From Epiperipatus broadwayi (lineage: Eukaryota > Onychophora > Udeonychophora > Euonychophora > Peripatidae): DNA of 64,000 nt. Shown here in pieces: positions 11,400 to 23,867 of the stretch. The translations under genes were made by a program, and so were the position numbers. Each line of letters opens with the position of its first letter. Within the stretch, counting starts at the first letter, position 1. The stretch lies in the NCBI GenBank assembly GCA_028023455.1, contig JAQFVV010012496.1, forward strand, positions 1,922,001 to 1,986,000, in the 5' to 3' direction. The notes under the pieces were generated by a model. That model was given only the letters and a program-made list of their open reading frames with translations, had not been told where the DNA came from and did not search any database.

Positions 11400-14300
11400 T
11401 GTGACAACATTATGGATAAATAATTTTTTTTGAATATTTGACCATTATGGCAATAATAGATATATTCCTCATGAATTAAAAGTTAAAGTGTATATTTTAA
11501 CTGAAAACAATATATTCTAGTTGATAAATATTTAATATAATCATTGAAGTATTTATATGGAAAAAGATAATGTCATTATTATATTAGCAATACATTTTGC
11601 GTATCAGCTAATTATACATATATACATATATATTGTATGTATATGACTCATTTCAAACACAGATATATTATTTAATTTTAAAAAAAATTCTTTTATATAT
11701 ATATAGATTTATGTGTGTATTTATTATTATATGATTTATCAATAGGTAATAAATAAGCAGTTGTAAAGAGAATGTAATGCGAAGCAATATTTAATATATG
11801 GATTTATTATATTTTATTAAATAATGTGTTAAATTAGTTAGCCTTTATATTCTTATTAAATGAAGCAGATCTGAAAGAAAGTGTAAAATAAAGTAATCAA
11901 GATTAGTAGATTAGGATGTGAAAATGTACACGTGTGAGTATGAATGTTTAAACATAAAACATTTTTACACCTATTTCTAGTGACTATAGATTGCCAGCTT
12001 TATTGTTTGTGTTATCTGTATCTAAGATTATTTTTAGAAAGGAGATGCTTTGATGGGATAAAATGTGATTATTAATTTTCTTGTAAAATCATGATAGAAC
12101 ATCAGCTTGTCAAATTCTGATTTTTGATCTTTATCTTAAGATAAGATTTCCAGGTGATCCTTTTCTTTGATCAAGATTCACAATATAAATGAATGATTTT
12201 CTTTGATCAAGATTCACAATATAAATGAATGAAACAATATTTAGAGGCAGTCAGTTTTTTTTTAATGTTGGGGAAAAGGAGATGTAGCTATCAGTTTTTT
12301 TTTTAATGTTATGAAAAAGAGAGTGAGCGATTGATTTTTTTTCACTCTTTAAAAAATTGAGGAAGGAGAAAAATGACTCTTGTTTTAAAGTCAGTATAGA
12401 TGAAGATGTGCATATATATAAGTAATTCCCAGCAATATTAAGAAAAAAGAAATGGAACAAAATTGAATTTCTTGGAAGAAGTTATTGACAATTCTATAAA
12501 ATGATATTAATATATTTTGCTGTGTATAATACAATGAATTTGCATTGCTAAAACCATTGTTTCTGCTTCCTGGAATAATACAGAATGGGTTAAATCACTG
12601 ATATACTATGGACTCATCTACCGGTCCATAGTAACCAAAAGAATGGACAAAATTAAAACTAGCCACAAACATCATCTAATAATCATCTTTGACAAGAGCT
12701 AAGAAGAAAAGAAAGATAAATAAAAGCCATATATGGCCAGGTTTGATGAAGTTATGGATCAAACTTTTGTTAAAATTTTCCTCATAGTCATCTTTAGTGT
12801 CCACAACGATTTTTTTTTTAAATGGTAGAGATAAGCAAATCTACTAGTTCATACTTATCTAAAAGTATTTGTAATAACTCTTTTTGAAATGGTAGAAGCA
12901 AGCCAGTCAACAAATTCAGCATTATTAAAAGTATCAACAATAAATAATTTTAAAATCGTGGAAACAAGCAAGTCAATTAATTCATGTTTATCTTAAAAGT
13001 ATCTGCAAGAACTTTTCTTTTTTTTTAAATGGAGCAAATCAACTTATTGAAGCTATACGTGAGACAAGCAGTCTGAAAATTCAAACTTGGGACATTTATA
13101 AGAAGTGAAAATAATCGGGTAACTATGAACTTTCATTAACAGATTTTTTATTTTTACTTATTAAAAGTAAACCTTAATTTATTGGTCAAGGCATTTTTTT
13201 CTTTTGATACAGAAACATTAAAGGCTTGTTTATTGATAGTTATTCTCAATATCACATAACATAACACAAACACAGTTTAAATCTTTAAACTTAAATTTTC
13301 ATTATTTTTTATTTTTTTTATATTATACATTGTAATATTGAAATGTTTTTTTTTATTGTTCTTTATTTGTTATGATAATGATCAACCTATAAATATATGC
13401 ATTTATAATGTTTTTTTTATTTATCTTGTTGCATATTAAAATTGATATAATGTATTTTATTTTATTTTGCTCAAAGTTGCAAGAATATTTTTTTATATAT
13501 GTGATTTATGTATTAATCTCTAATATAAATAGAATACATTTTAAAAATATATATTGACATATCACAGGGTGTGTGTGCATGTGTAACTGCTTATACAAAC
13601 ATGTCAAAAGAATAAGTTATACATAATTAGTTTAAATATGGTAAATTATAAAGCAGGGATTAACATTTCAATGGAAGTGAAATAAAACACACAAGTTACA
13701 TATGAAATTTATTTTTAGGATATAATAAGTTAGGAAAGTCTTAAGTAAGCATTCAATGAAATATTTTTTTAAAAAATGTCATTTTAAGCCAGCTTATTTT
13801 AAAATATCCAAAAATGACAAACTTGTATATAAAATTTTGTTATTGAATTAATGTAATAAAAAGCCATTTATCTAATTAGTAAATTTGATTTTAAAGAAGG
13901 AAAGAAGAATAGTATTAATAAAATATAATTATATATCTTAATTGGTTTCCGAGTTCTTATTAAAAATATTGTTGTATTTTTCTTGTCTTAATTCTATTGT
14001 TTTAAATGATCATCATCACCATTCGCAGATATTAAGAATCATCAGCATTCGCAAATATTAAGAAAGTGCTTGCAAAATGTTAAGTAAGCTAGAATATTGA
14101 TTTACCTTTAAGTATTTAGGGATTAAGCTTGATAATAACCAAATTTTAATAATTATAGTTCAACAATAGAAAGCTAAAATTATGTTGTGTCCATGAGTTT
14201 TGATCATCTTCATCAAAGATGGATATATCATTGATTAAAATACTGTTTCAAATAATACTATATAAGAGTTATGATCACTATCATCATTGATTTAATAAAT

Positions 14301-15820
14301 TATAAGCATTAAATCTAATGTTTAACATAATTAATATATTTAATAAATAGGGGTTTATAGAAAGTTGAATATCACGTGGAGAGAGGTGTGATGATTTGTC
14401 ATCATCACTAGTATTATTGAATCCTAGTTTTAACTATAAAAGTATTTTAGTAAATAACCATAAACTTATATAAATGCTAGTGAATGTAATATTTAAATCC
14501 CAGTATGGCATTGGATGATTTTAAAAAGTGCCTATGACTTATAAAGATAATTTTATTGTTGTGAGTTCATTATAAAGCTATGGCTGATATCATCATCATC
14601 ATTATTATCATCATCATTGTTACATTTATATTGTAATAAATAATTAAGTTAAGTAGCTAGTTTCATGGCCATCCACTTAAGTAATGGTCTTCACTATGTT
14701 TATTTGGAAGCCATTAATAAGAGTATTTTTTTTTGCATCTGTTCATCAATATATGTAAAATGAGCTAGTAATATCTATAAGAGTCTTTGATCTATATAAA
14801 TTTTGGTGATATGGGGATCTTATGATTTTATTGACATGAGTAAAATATTAGAGTGTCATTTTTTTTTCATTAGTCATCCAAGTCATGTGTGATAAAAATG
14901 TACCGAATGAGTTTGAACTCAGTACACTATAAACAGATATTTATCTAGATTTAAAACAATCTAGTGGCGCTCGTGGGAAAACACATATACTTAGCTAAAC
15001 TGAATAAAAAGTGATCCCATCCCTTTTACAACTTATTAACTTTGTGTAATATGTTTTATAAGTTGTCATGAATAGCACCAGTGTGTGCATGTGACCATGA
15101 ATGGTCTTATATATTTGGAAAGAAGAATAGGAAGGATTCTTTGTTAAAAGAACCTAGTATAGGAGATAAGCATAATGCACTCCAGGGATCTCACAGTGGG
15201 TAATTTTATTCAGACGCTATATTTAATATTATTTTATTTGATGACAATGACCAGTATGTTTTATTGTTCAAATGACCTCCCCAATATCTAAATATCATTA
15301 AATCTTTAATGAGGATAGTTTTAGTTGTCATGTTGTTATTTTAAGTATTGAGAAATGAGAGAATTAATTTATTTCATTATTAGCGTGACAGAATTAATGT
15401 TTGAGATAGTTGCAATCGGGCTATAATGTTATATTTAATTAATTATAAATGGACACCCAAATAGAGCACGATATGCATATGTTCTTATTTATATGTTAGC
15501 GTCATCCTTATTTAATTATAAATTGTATTTTAGCTAACACAGTAAATTCATTTTTCATTTAATTTTACTCCGTTACAAAGGATGAACCGCTAGAGCATAT
15601 CATATATCCTGTTTAGTATTTAGTTATTGAATTATAGCAACTATCATTTTTATCACTCATCTATATATTTATAAACGGTTACAATATAGCAGCCTTTTTC
15701 ACCAGTACATTAATTTGTATGCTGTTACAAAATTTTCTCACTGTCCAAATGGCACAGATTATAGATATATTTTAATATTTTAATAATTCTTTCTATATTT
15801 ATTATCTATTATTCTTCTGT
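11400..15820. other. Long AT-rich tract without recognised genes
   Basis: No exon, RNA gene or transposon protein was recognised. Small tandem duplications are present: a 36-bp unit ending in AATATAAATGAATGA at 12162-12233 (two copies), and a pair around CATTCGCAGATATTAAGAA at 14020-14065. Poly-A/T runs and ATCATC runs (14590-14620) are common. Confidence 0.6.
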
Positions 15821-15821
15821 T

Positions 15822-15823
<2 letters not shown>

Positions 15824-15880
<57 letters not shown>
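15824..15880. repeat. (AT)n microsatellite
   Basis: An uninterrupted AT dinucleotide run of more than 50 bp immediately 5' of a family C repeat. Confidence 0.95.
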
Positions 15881-15885
<5 letters not shown>

Positions 15886-15889
15886 TTGT

Positions 15890-16310
15890 CTATACTCAAC
15901 TTAATGTAATTATAAGGAACTTGAATTCAGACTTTCAAACTCCCTATGGCTATCCAATCCATTTTATACAACTGATACATAATATCGGCATCAACAAGGG
16001 CTTTGAGCATTCCATCCTCAGATTTCCATTGATATGGATGGTTGAAAAGTTGGAGAATGAAGAAGATTGAAGCTTGCCCATTAAGGTTTGAAAGTTTGCT
16101 ATCTTAATATAAACTGAGCAGTGGTTGTATATGTGTGTGGGAGAGTGTGATCTGGACCAACTGATGAGTGCTGATTCAGCTAGTGGAGATCATTTATTTA
16201 TTTCACATGTGTGTGATCATGTTCAGCTGTTGTATAAGATGGATTGGGGAGATGTAGGGAGTTTGAAAGACTGAGTTCAAGTCCCTTATCAATATATATA
16301 TTATTTATTT
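15890..16310 (+). repeat. Family C repeat (plus strand), ribozyme truncated
   Basis: Contains the family C signature, GGACCAA and CTGATGA at 16161-16167, and the paired stem II halves TGCTG and CAGC. The GAAA and stem III segment is deleted, so the ribozyme is dead. The 3' end carries GAGTTCAAGTCCC, a box-B-like motif. An open frame at 15879-16070 is repeat sequence, not a gene. Confidence 0.65.
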
Positions 16311-16319
16311 TCATGAGTC

Positions 16320-17030
16320 TGTCAGATGTAATCAATCCTATTTTAATTTAACATTTTATTGCGGTATAATCTAAAAGGTATTTCAGACTTTCAAATAATT
16401 TAGCAACATTACAGTTTACTTTGTTTCCAAGTTTTTATACTTAAATAAAAGTTTATAGTAATTAAACCAGAATTTTTTATATAAATGACTTTTTTTTTGT
16501 TTCACTGAAACATCAAAGAACTGAAATGCACCAGCAGAAGGTAGAATTTTAAAAAGTATGTTTAACTTCAATTATCTTTTCATTTTATAAAAGAATAAAA
16601 TTGTCACCGCGCAAAATTCTAGAAATAAGATAATTTCTTAAGATTTAAAAATGTTAAATTCATTTTTAATCTGCCCTGAGAGAATAAGAAATTGTTTTAA
16701 CACTGCGCTTTTTACCAGGTAATAATACTGCATCTCTATGGGTTATTTTTATCAGTTTTCAGAAATGTAATACAATATTAATTTTCATTATAAGCCTTCA
16801 CAAATAAAATAAATGAAAAATTTGCCAAAGAAAAACTCATTTTGTTTATTAATTTAAGTTTGTATCTTATTTATAAATATATTATTATGAGAATATATTT
16901 AAAAAAATGCTTTTAACATTGTACAATTTTTTTTCATTTTCTTATAACTTTTATATGGTTTTCTAAAATCGTAATTTTTTAAAAGTATTCAATTTGTATA
17001 TGTGTGTGTGTGTGTGTGTGTCAAAGCATT
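16320..17030. other. AT-rich spacer with a (GT)n run
   Basis: No gene recognised. A (TG)n run lies at 17002-17021, just before the Penelope fragment. Confidence 0.5.
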
Positions 17031-17034
17031 GTCC

Positions 17035-17815
17035 GGCAGATTTGAAGTGCTTCTTATTTAGTAATGATAACCTTTGTAAATATGCATTAGATAAAATCAA
17101 AAATATTGAAATTTATTAATGAATTGTTAAATATTGGATATAATTATGATTGTGTTTATTGTTAAAAATTTTAATTCTAAATATAAAAATAATGTTAATA
17201 ATAATGTTAATTCTTCTGATAAAAAATTTTGGATGTCAATACCATATATTTCAAAACAACAGGCAAGTTTCATTAAGAAAATTTATAAAGGTATATGTGA
17301 TATTGCATTTTATGCACCACCTACTTTAAATAAATTAATAAATAATTCAAAAGATAAGACTTCATTGTCAAATAAAAATTGTATCATTTACTAATGAACA
17401 TGTAGGTGTGGTAGTGGATATATAGGTGAATCGAGGTGTATATTGGAAAAAAAGAACAAAGGAGCACTTGTTATTACTAAAAGGGGTTCAAAATACAAAA
17501 CAAAATTATAAAAATAATGATAATTTATCAGCTTCTGTCTTTTATGACCATAATAAATCATGTATATATGGTTTTGATTTTAATTATAGTAATGTTAAAA
17601 TATTGGAAACTGAAAGAAATAATAATAAAATAAAAATTAAAGAAGTGATGTTAATATATAAATACAAGCAAGATTTAATTAATAGGCAAGCAGCAAACAT
17701 TAAGATCATGGAATTATGGGAAAGTTGCCATCATGGAATTATGGGAAAGCTGACATTTTAAAAGTATTAGTTGATAAAAACTACAATCATGGTTGAAAGC
17801 ACTTCTAAGTGACAG
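17035..17815 (+). pseudogene. Penelope-like element: RT-EN linker and GIY-YIG endonuclease, broken
   Basis: The plus-strand frames read, in order, a linker (a FLFSNDNLCKYALDKI-like stretch with stops, then NIVKNFNSKYKN), MSIPYISKQQASFIKKIYK, and FYAPPTLNKLINNSKDK. The GIY-YIG domain proper follows, with CRCGSGYIGESRC, a KRTKEHLLL helix, an SVFYDHNKSC block, and a tail ending in NRQAANIKIMELWE. This matches the C-terminal half of Penelope-like proteins, where the GIY-YIG nuclease nicks target DNA. At least one stop and one frameshift near 17393-17430 break it, and the reverse transcriptase is missing. Asparagine/lysine-rich codon use and strong AT bias resemble the copies at 21.5 and 25.7 kb, so these are one lineage. 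Confidence 0.85.
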
Positions 17816-17874
17816 TTATAGATATATTTTTATAAACTTTTAAATACTGTATTTTTTAATATTTATTTATAAAT

Positions 17875-17975
17875 TTACACACACACGCACGCACACACAC
17901 ATATATATATATATAAACCCATCAATGATGTTTTATATATATATATATATATATAAACCCATCAATGATGTTTTA
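17875..17975. repeat. Microsatellites and 31-bp duplication
   Basis: (AC)n, (AT)n and a duplicated phrase AAACCCATCAATGATG (17917 and 17956) lie together. Confidence 0.8.
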
Positions 17976-18392
17976 TTACTTGGATATGGATATTTTATTT
18001 ATTAGTGATCACAAACTTGGAACCTGTTTGATGATATTTGAAGGACAGAATAGGTTGCTGCATAATTAGGATTATTATTTAAAGATTTTTTTGTTTACTT
18101 GTGGTGTGGATATCAGGAAAATTTGTGCACTCATCTTTTTTTTTCCACTTTTCAGATTTTGATAATGTTTTTATATTTAATGTGTGAATGAAAACAGCTC
18201 TTCTTTTTTCAATTTGCTCAGACTGCCAAAAGAATGGACATATCTTTGTTTAAACGAATTGTTTTTTTATTCAATAATTTATGTATAGCATCAAATATAT
18301 ATATATATTATACTATCATACAATGTGGATCACAACTTATTCTAATATATTACTTTACTATTATAAGCTGTACTTCATTAATAATTAAACTA

Positions 18393-18838
18393 CTAAACAT
18401 CACATGATCACTATTTCTTATGCTTGCTCATAACTGTTATTAAAACAGGCAAAACTCTCCATGCATTAGTGGCACTCAGTGCAAGCCAGAGCAATCAATG
18501 GATGCCAGAAGGCTTGTGCATAAAATCCCTATCTAGTGCCTACACATCCAATATTCCCAGACTAGTTTCTAGCTTGTGGTTTTCATCAGTGAGGAGCTTT
18601 GGATTGGAGAGCAGTGCACATAGATCTTATAAACTTGTAATGCTCCTAAGATCTAGGTGCAGTGCTCTCAGATCTAAGGATCCTCACTGGCAAAAGTCAC
18701 AAGCTAGAAACTAGTCTGTGGATATTGGATGAGTAGGCCCTAAATAGGGATTTTATGCACAAGTCTTCTGGCATCCATTGATTACTCTGTCTTGCACTGA
18801 GTGGCACTATTGTATTGGAGAGTTTTGCCTGTTTTAAT
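18393..18838. repeat. Family A palindromic pair
   Basis: A minus-strand copy (18393-18630) faces a plus-strand copy (18640-18838). Both ends read inward from TAAACATCACATGATCAC on the left and GAGAGTTTTGCCTGTTTTAA on the right. The minus copy has an intact hammerhead core at 18548-18602. In the plus copy CTGATGA has become CTGGCAA. Confidence 0.75.
18548..18602 (-). ncRNA. Hammerhead ribozyme core, family A
   Basis: The minus strand gives CCAA, AGC, TCCTCA, CTGATGA, AAACCACAAGCTA, GAAA, CTAGT, C, TGGGAA, TA, TTGG. The core and palindromic stem III are intact, and stem I keeps both inner and outer segments around an internal loop. Stem II pairing has eroded, so activity is uncertain. Confidence 0.55.
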
Positions 18839-18839
18839 T

Positions 18840-19345
18840 CATTAATTATTCATAATTTATTAATTTAAAAGTGTCCTGAATTCATCTTAAGCTTACCATA
18901 AATAATGAACTTCTTCAAAGTATAAAGTTATTAAGATTGGATTAAATGAATGATGTGGCTGGCCAATGAAATGACTATAAAAGTAAATAAATAACAAATG
19001 GCATTAACAAGCTAATTGGAGAGATTGTTCAGGGAATTCAATTGTTTCAAGTAAGGAAGAGGACCTGGGCTATGTTTATTGAAAGTCCATTTGAGAGAGA
19101 CACACTACTTCAGACAACTGTCATCTATCAGAAGATAATAAACTCATTGTCCTTATTTGGTAGAATGTAGTAAAGCATCTCAAGCCAGAGCAAGAAGTTG
19201 CTAGCTAATGACACAATCATACCTATACAATGGTCAAGGTAGCAGCAGACTGGAATTGTCAGTCAGAGTTCCTTCCCAAACACTAGTTGTATTGTTAATA
19301 ACTGAACTTTCACAATTCACCAACCATGATGGAAATATCTACATA
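18840..19345. other. No gene recognised
   Basis: Single-copy-looking, less AT-rich sequence (18940-19330), with no exon that I can defend. Confidence 0.4.
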
Positions 19346-19346
19346 T

Positions 19347-19660
19347 AAACTACTAAACATCACATGATCACTATCTCATACTAGCACATAACTGTTATTA
19401 AACAATTCAAAACAAAGCAAAACTCTCCATACAGTAGTGCCATCTTGTGCTAACAAGAGCAATCAATGGATGCCAGAAGGCTTGTGCACTGAAGGCCACA
19501 AGCCAGAAACTAGTCTGGGGATATTCAATGAGTAAGCACTAGATAGAGATTTTATGCACATGCCTTCTGGCATCCATTGATTGCTCTTATTAGCACAAGA
19601 TGGCACTACTGTATGGAGAGTTTTGCTTTGTTTTGAATTGTTTTTCATATAAACTATCAA
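19347..19660. repeat. Family A palindromic pair
   Basis: Inverted arms (19415-19485 and 19555-19625) share GCCATCTTGTGCTAA and its complement. The central part keeps CCACAAGCCAGAAACTAGTC on the plus strand, but CTGATGA has lost TGA, so the ribozyme is broken. Confidence 0.7.
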
Positions 19661-19669
19661 ATATGCAAT

Positions 19670-20060
19670 GTTATATTGCTAAGACTACTAATATATGGTA
19701 TGGCTAAAGATCTATCAGCCCCATATAGCTATTTGAGTTTGGATAGCTGGGTTTGAAGATATGTCTGAAAATTTCAGATTTTCCACTCAATAGATAGATA
19801 ACTTTTAGTTAAGTGCTTGGCTTTGGGTTGGTATTTTTAGATCTAGTGTCTGAACCTATCCTAGCATCTCTCTGAGGAGTGCCAAAGCACAAAACCATGG
19901 TCAGGGGTTTAGGGGGGTTTCTGACAGAGATATTTTAAGTGCTGGCTATGGCTAACCATTTATCGTAAATCTTGTTGAGGAATTGGCAAACCTCACTGTT
20001 TATAACTTACAAGTTTAAGAGATAGGGTCATGTGATCTATGACTCTTATATTGACTATTT
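19670..20060 (+). repeat. Family B repeat with near-intact hammerhead
   Basis: Plus-strand family B copy, recognised by TCTGAAAATTTCAGATTTTC and TTTAGATCTAGTGTCTGAA upstream of the ribozyme region at 19867-19907. Confidence 0.65.
19867..19907 (+). ncRNA. Hammerhead core with compensated stems, family B variant
   Basis: TCTCT, CTGAGGA, GTGC-CAAA-GCAC, AAA, then ACCATGGT, C, AGGGG. Stem II is a perfect 4-bp helix with a 4-nt loop. Stem III is the self-complementary ACCATGGT (4 bp). Stem I pairs TCTCT with AGGGG (two G-T). Only G12 is changed (GAAA became AAAA), which should abolish cleavage. Every helix differs from family A yet still pairs. Confidence 0.6.
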
Positions 20061-20360
20061 ATCGAATATATATTTTGTTATTCTAACAAACTTGTAATGT
20101 TCAAGTTAATCAGAAAAATTAAAATAGACTTGCGAATAAAATAAATATCATAACATTTGTGTATTATTATGGAATGCCTAAAACATTATTCTGGCCATAC
20201 AATAAATACAAAGAAAACAGAATTATCACACTATAGTCATAACAGTTTTGCAAGGAAATGAAGTCATACATCATGTGACTTAATTTAATAAGCTTGTATT
20301 ACAATCATTATATAATGAGTATGCTAATAGCTCTCAATAAGCTTTTCCAAATATCCCTAT

Positions 20361-20400
20361 TCCCAGACTGGTTTCTAGCTGCTGGCTGTCATCGGTGAGG
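20361..20400 (-). ncRNA. Hammerhead core, family B, one core change
   Basis: The minus strand reads CCTCA, CCGATGA, CAGCCAGCAGCTA, GAAA, CCAGT, C, TGGGA. U4 is C here (CCGATGA), normally inactivating. Stem II is AGC/GCT and stem I is largely paired. Confidence 0.5.
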
Positions 20401-20830
20401 TGCTAGGATATTCAGACATTAGATCTAAAATACCAGCTCAAGCCCAGCATTTATCTAATAGTTAACTTTTAAGTAGAAAATCTAAAATTTTCAGTTATCT
20501 ATATATCTTCAAATCCAATTACCTAACTTAAAGAGCTATATGGAACTGAACTAAGTTCAGATATACTGTATATTAATAGCTTTAGCAATATAACATCACC
20601 AAAGCCTCAAGAGCAAAACTATAATTGAGGCTTTGGCAATGTTATATTGCTAAAGCTATTAATGTATGGTTTATCTGAACTTAGTTGTCTCATATGGCTA
20701 TTTAAGTTAGGTAGTTGAATTTAAAGACATGTACATGTCTGAAAATTTCACATTTTCTACTTAATAGTTAACTATTAGATAAATGCTGGCCTTAAGCTGA
20801 TGTTTTATATCTAACATATGAATATCCTAG

Positions 20831-20872
20831 TGCTTCACTGATGACAACCAGAAGCTAGAAACCAGTCTATGG
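20831..20872 (+). ncRNA. Hammerhead core, family B
   Basis: CTGATGA (20838-20844), GAAA (20858-20861), then ACCAGT and C at 20867: all core residues are present. Stem I has decayed beyond the first pair and stem II is weak. Confidence 0.5.
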
Positions 20873-20909
20873 ATAGAGATATTCGGAAATGCTATTAGTA
20901 TGCTATTAT

Positions 20910-21357
20910 ATAAAGTCATAACAGGATCTAACTTTATGGATGAACTGGACTTTGGTCATCATTTTTTCTTTAAACAAAATGATAGCCACTGATACTATTA
21001 AAATGAGGAAATAAAAAAGGATTGAACAAGAAAACACTAGCAAGCACTTCATTTTTTTGTAAAGAAAAAAGTGAAAAACTTTTTACCACCCCCATACCCT
21101 CCATAGTAGAAAAATAAAATAAATGGCAAAAGCTGGTTTCCTGGAAGAGCTGAATGATGACAACCCTAAAGCAAACCAAATCAAAAAGAGTTAAAATTAT
21201 CTATGTTTAAAAGTATTTGTAGTTCTCTTGCTTGTGAAATCTTATGATTTCAGAGCCTCTATGTGCCCTTCTGAGTTAGATTTTGATAAAGCAATATCTC
21301 TCCTAACAATGTATTCCTGCCCAAAATCCCTAACTATATTACAGTGAGGTATATACA
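20910..21357. other. No gene recognised
   Basis: Mixed AT-rich DNA. A minus-strand frame of 69 codons at 20970-21179 resembles no family. Confidence 0.4.
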
Positions 21358-21359
21358 TA

Positions 21360-21399
21360 ACTTATAAATCAATATCTGTAATCCAATTATAATGAAAAT
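21360..21399. repeat. 40-bp direct repeat, left copy
   Basis: This sequence recurs at 25598-25637 in the same orientation with two mismatches. It starts ACTTATAAATCAATATCTGT. The two copies bracket the Penelope/Merlin compound region. Confidence 0.8.
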
Positions 21400-21419
21400 T
21401 TATATACAGTAAACAAATT

Positions 21420-22850
21420 TTTTAAAAAAATCAACTATAATTTAAATAGTAGTACTTTCAACAATCTAAGTTGTCATTATCAATTATATTCAAATTCTAT
21501 TACAAAAACTGTTACAAATGTATACAAAAACAATTACATCATAAATTAATTTTCCCACAATTCATTAATTTTTATATTAGTAGCTTGACTATTTATTAAA
21601 CATTGCTTTCCATATTTGATTAACATAACTTCTCTAATTTTGCGTTTATTATTATTTATTTCAATACATATAATTTTAACTTTATTAAAATCAAAAACAT
21701 ATTTACATGTAACATTATGATCAAAAAATACAGAAGGTGATATGTCATCATTTTTAACTACCGCTTGTCTTGATTTTTGTACTTGTTTATACAACAATAA
21801 ATGCTCCTTTGATCTCTTCTCCAATGTACACCAAGATTCACCTATATATGCTTTTCCACAAGCACAAATCCATTTATATATCACATAATTTTGATTTAAA
21901 ATACTACACTTATTTTTTGAATTATTGATCAATCTATTAAATTTGGAGTAGTATAAAATGCAATTTTACATATATTGTTATAAATTTGTTTTATAAATTT
22001 TATTTATTCATTGCAAATAAATGGTATTGATATCCAAGAATATTTTGTTTTATCAATATCTTTAGCACTTAAAATCTTATAATATTTATTAAAATTACTA
22101 ACAATATTATAAATCAATTTATGATTATATCCAATACTTAATAAATCCATGGTAAATATATTTATTTTACTTATTTTATCAGAATTATATTTATGCAATT
22201 TATCATTTCTAAATAAAAATAATTTTAAACTAGATAATTTATGTATTATTGGCACATTTGAATCCCAAGGAATGTAGCCTCCCAAGGAATGTAGCCTCTT
22301 TTTTCAATATCTTTTATTAACATACAATAATCTAAGTTATTTTTATTATGAGTAACTTTAAGATCTAAATATTGAATTTGCATTTTTTCTTCAAACTCCA
22401 TTTTAAACCTTCTAAACCATTTAATTCATCAAATAAATTTATAACATCTAAACTACCACAAACAAAAACACCATCAACCATACCTGTAATATATTTTAAT
22501 ACCCTGGTAATATATATTATTATTTAGAATTATATTATCATATTTTGTTATTACAAAGCTGCATATTTGTGAAACTACTGAAAGACCCATGGGACAACCA
22601 TTATACATTTTATACAAGTCTTCATTAAATATAGCATACATATTTTTATCAATAAAGCATAATACATCATTTATAAATTTTACTCTTTTAACATCCACTT
22701 TTTTTAACTTCAAAGCATCTAATATAATTTGGTAAATAGTATGTATATTGAATCCTACCATTTGGTGGCACTGCAGTCCATCTGTTTGTTTACATAATAT
22801 TACGGTAAAAGATTTTTTTTTCAACTGTTTGGTTTACATTTTTTTTCACC
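21420..22850 (-). pseudogene. Penelope-like element: reverse transcriptase plus GIY-YIG endonuclease, broken
   Basis: This is the longest Penelope copy. On the minus strand, 22824-22474 encodes part of the reverse transcriptase: KQTDGLQCHQMVGFNIHT, FEDLYKMYNGCPMGLSV-like fingers/palm residues (NGCPMGLSVVSQICSFVI) and a catalytic region read as YYRYGMVDGVFVCGS, so the usual YxDD is damaged. It continues as NLFDELN (22460-22400), a linker (22285-22004: IPWDSNVPIIHKLSSLKLF to YSWISIPFICNE), and a GIY-YIG domain (21932-21546) with CACGKAYIGESWC and KRSKEHLLL and a C-terminus at NIKINELWEN. Frameshifts near 22470, 22290 and 21960 split it. Family knowledge: Penelope elements are telomerase-related retroelements with a C-terminal GIY-YIG nuclease. 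Confidence 0.9.
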
Positions 22851-23560
22851 CACTTTTTTTAAATAAACAAACACTTTGTTTTTAGATGGTGTAGGGGTGT
22901 TGGTTTGCTTTTAAATTATCGACTAACAGTCCTGCAGTTTCTTTAGATAATATTACAGTAAAACAAAGATGTTTTTTCACCTGTTTTTTTTTTGGGGGGG
23001 GTTCAATTTTTTAATAAACAAATACATTGCTTTTAGATGGTGTAGAGATGTTGGTTTGCTTTTAAATTATTGACTAATGGTCGTCAATTTCTTTACATAG
23101 TACTATGGTAACTTTTTTTTTAACTTTCTTTACCTTAAAGTTGTTGAGTTTTTTTTATTAATACACACTTTGTTGTTTTTAGATGGTGGAGGGGGGTTGG
23201 TTTACTTTTAAAATTATATATTTTTTTCTTTTGGTTGTTTTTATTTGCTGAAAGACTTAAACAATTTGGTACTTTTGAATAAACCATCACTTGCTTTTTA
23301 GAGGGTGGAGGGGGGGGGGTTGTTTTGATTTTGAATTGTCATCTTTTTTAATTTATTACAAGGCTTTTTTTTTTCAAATATTTATTTACACTACAGAAAT
23401 CTTTATATGATAGTGAAAAGTTTTTCTTTAATTTTTTGACCTTTTTAAAAAGAACATAAACAGTTCATTTTTAAAGAACACTTTTTTAAGGGGGGAGGTG
23501 GGGTGGCAGGGAAGGCTTGTTTTGATTTTTAATTATTAACTTCTTTTTTGATTTTCTTTT
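22850..23560. repeat. Degenerate G/T-rich tandem repeats
   Basis: A motif of the form TTTTTAGATGGTG(T/G)(A/G)GGGGTTGG recurs near 22885, 23030, 23180, 23300 and 23490, separated by T-rich spacers. Each repeat has a G-run (up to nine) on the plus strand. It may be the eroded 5' part of the adjacent Penelope element or a satellite remnant. Confidence 0.6.
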
Positions 23561-23867
23561 TGAACATTTATATTACTGCATAGTTCTTTATTATTATTAT
23601 TATTATTTTGGCCTTTTGAATAAACTCTTAAACACTTCTATTTTTAATAAAATATTACCTACTTTATAATCATGTGAACAACAAAAACAACAAGAACAAC
23701 ATCAACAATAGTTTTCCACGAAATAATTTATTGAATCAAAAATAAACAAAACTTTGGACAAATTGTGAACCACACAAGTAAAAAAACACCATTTTTGGGA
23801 GCATAAAAAAATAGCAGCAAAAAGTAACATGCAAATAAAACAGGGAAGCAAAAAAACACTCACTTTG

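Larger units (their letters stand above)
20268..20905. repeat. Family B palindromic pair with two hammerhead cores
   Basis: A minus-strand copy (20268-20610) faces a plus-strand copy (20625-20905), meeting near 20615 at GCCTCAAGAGC. Both halves carry CTGAACT/AGTTCAG blocks, TAATAGCTTTAGCAATATAA, and a ribozyme region. Confidence 0.7.

Noticed and set aside
15879-16070. 63-codon plus frame ending in WMVEKLENEED, with a mirror at 2026-2223
   Set aside because: This is a family C repeat read through, not a conserved protein.
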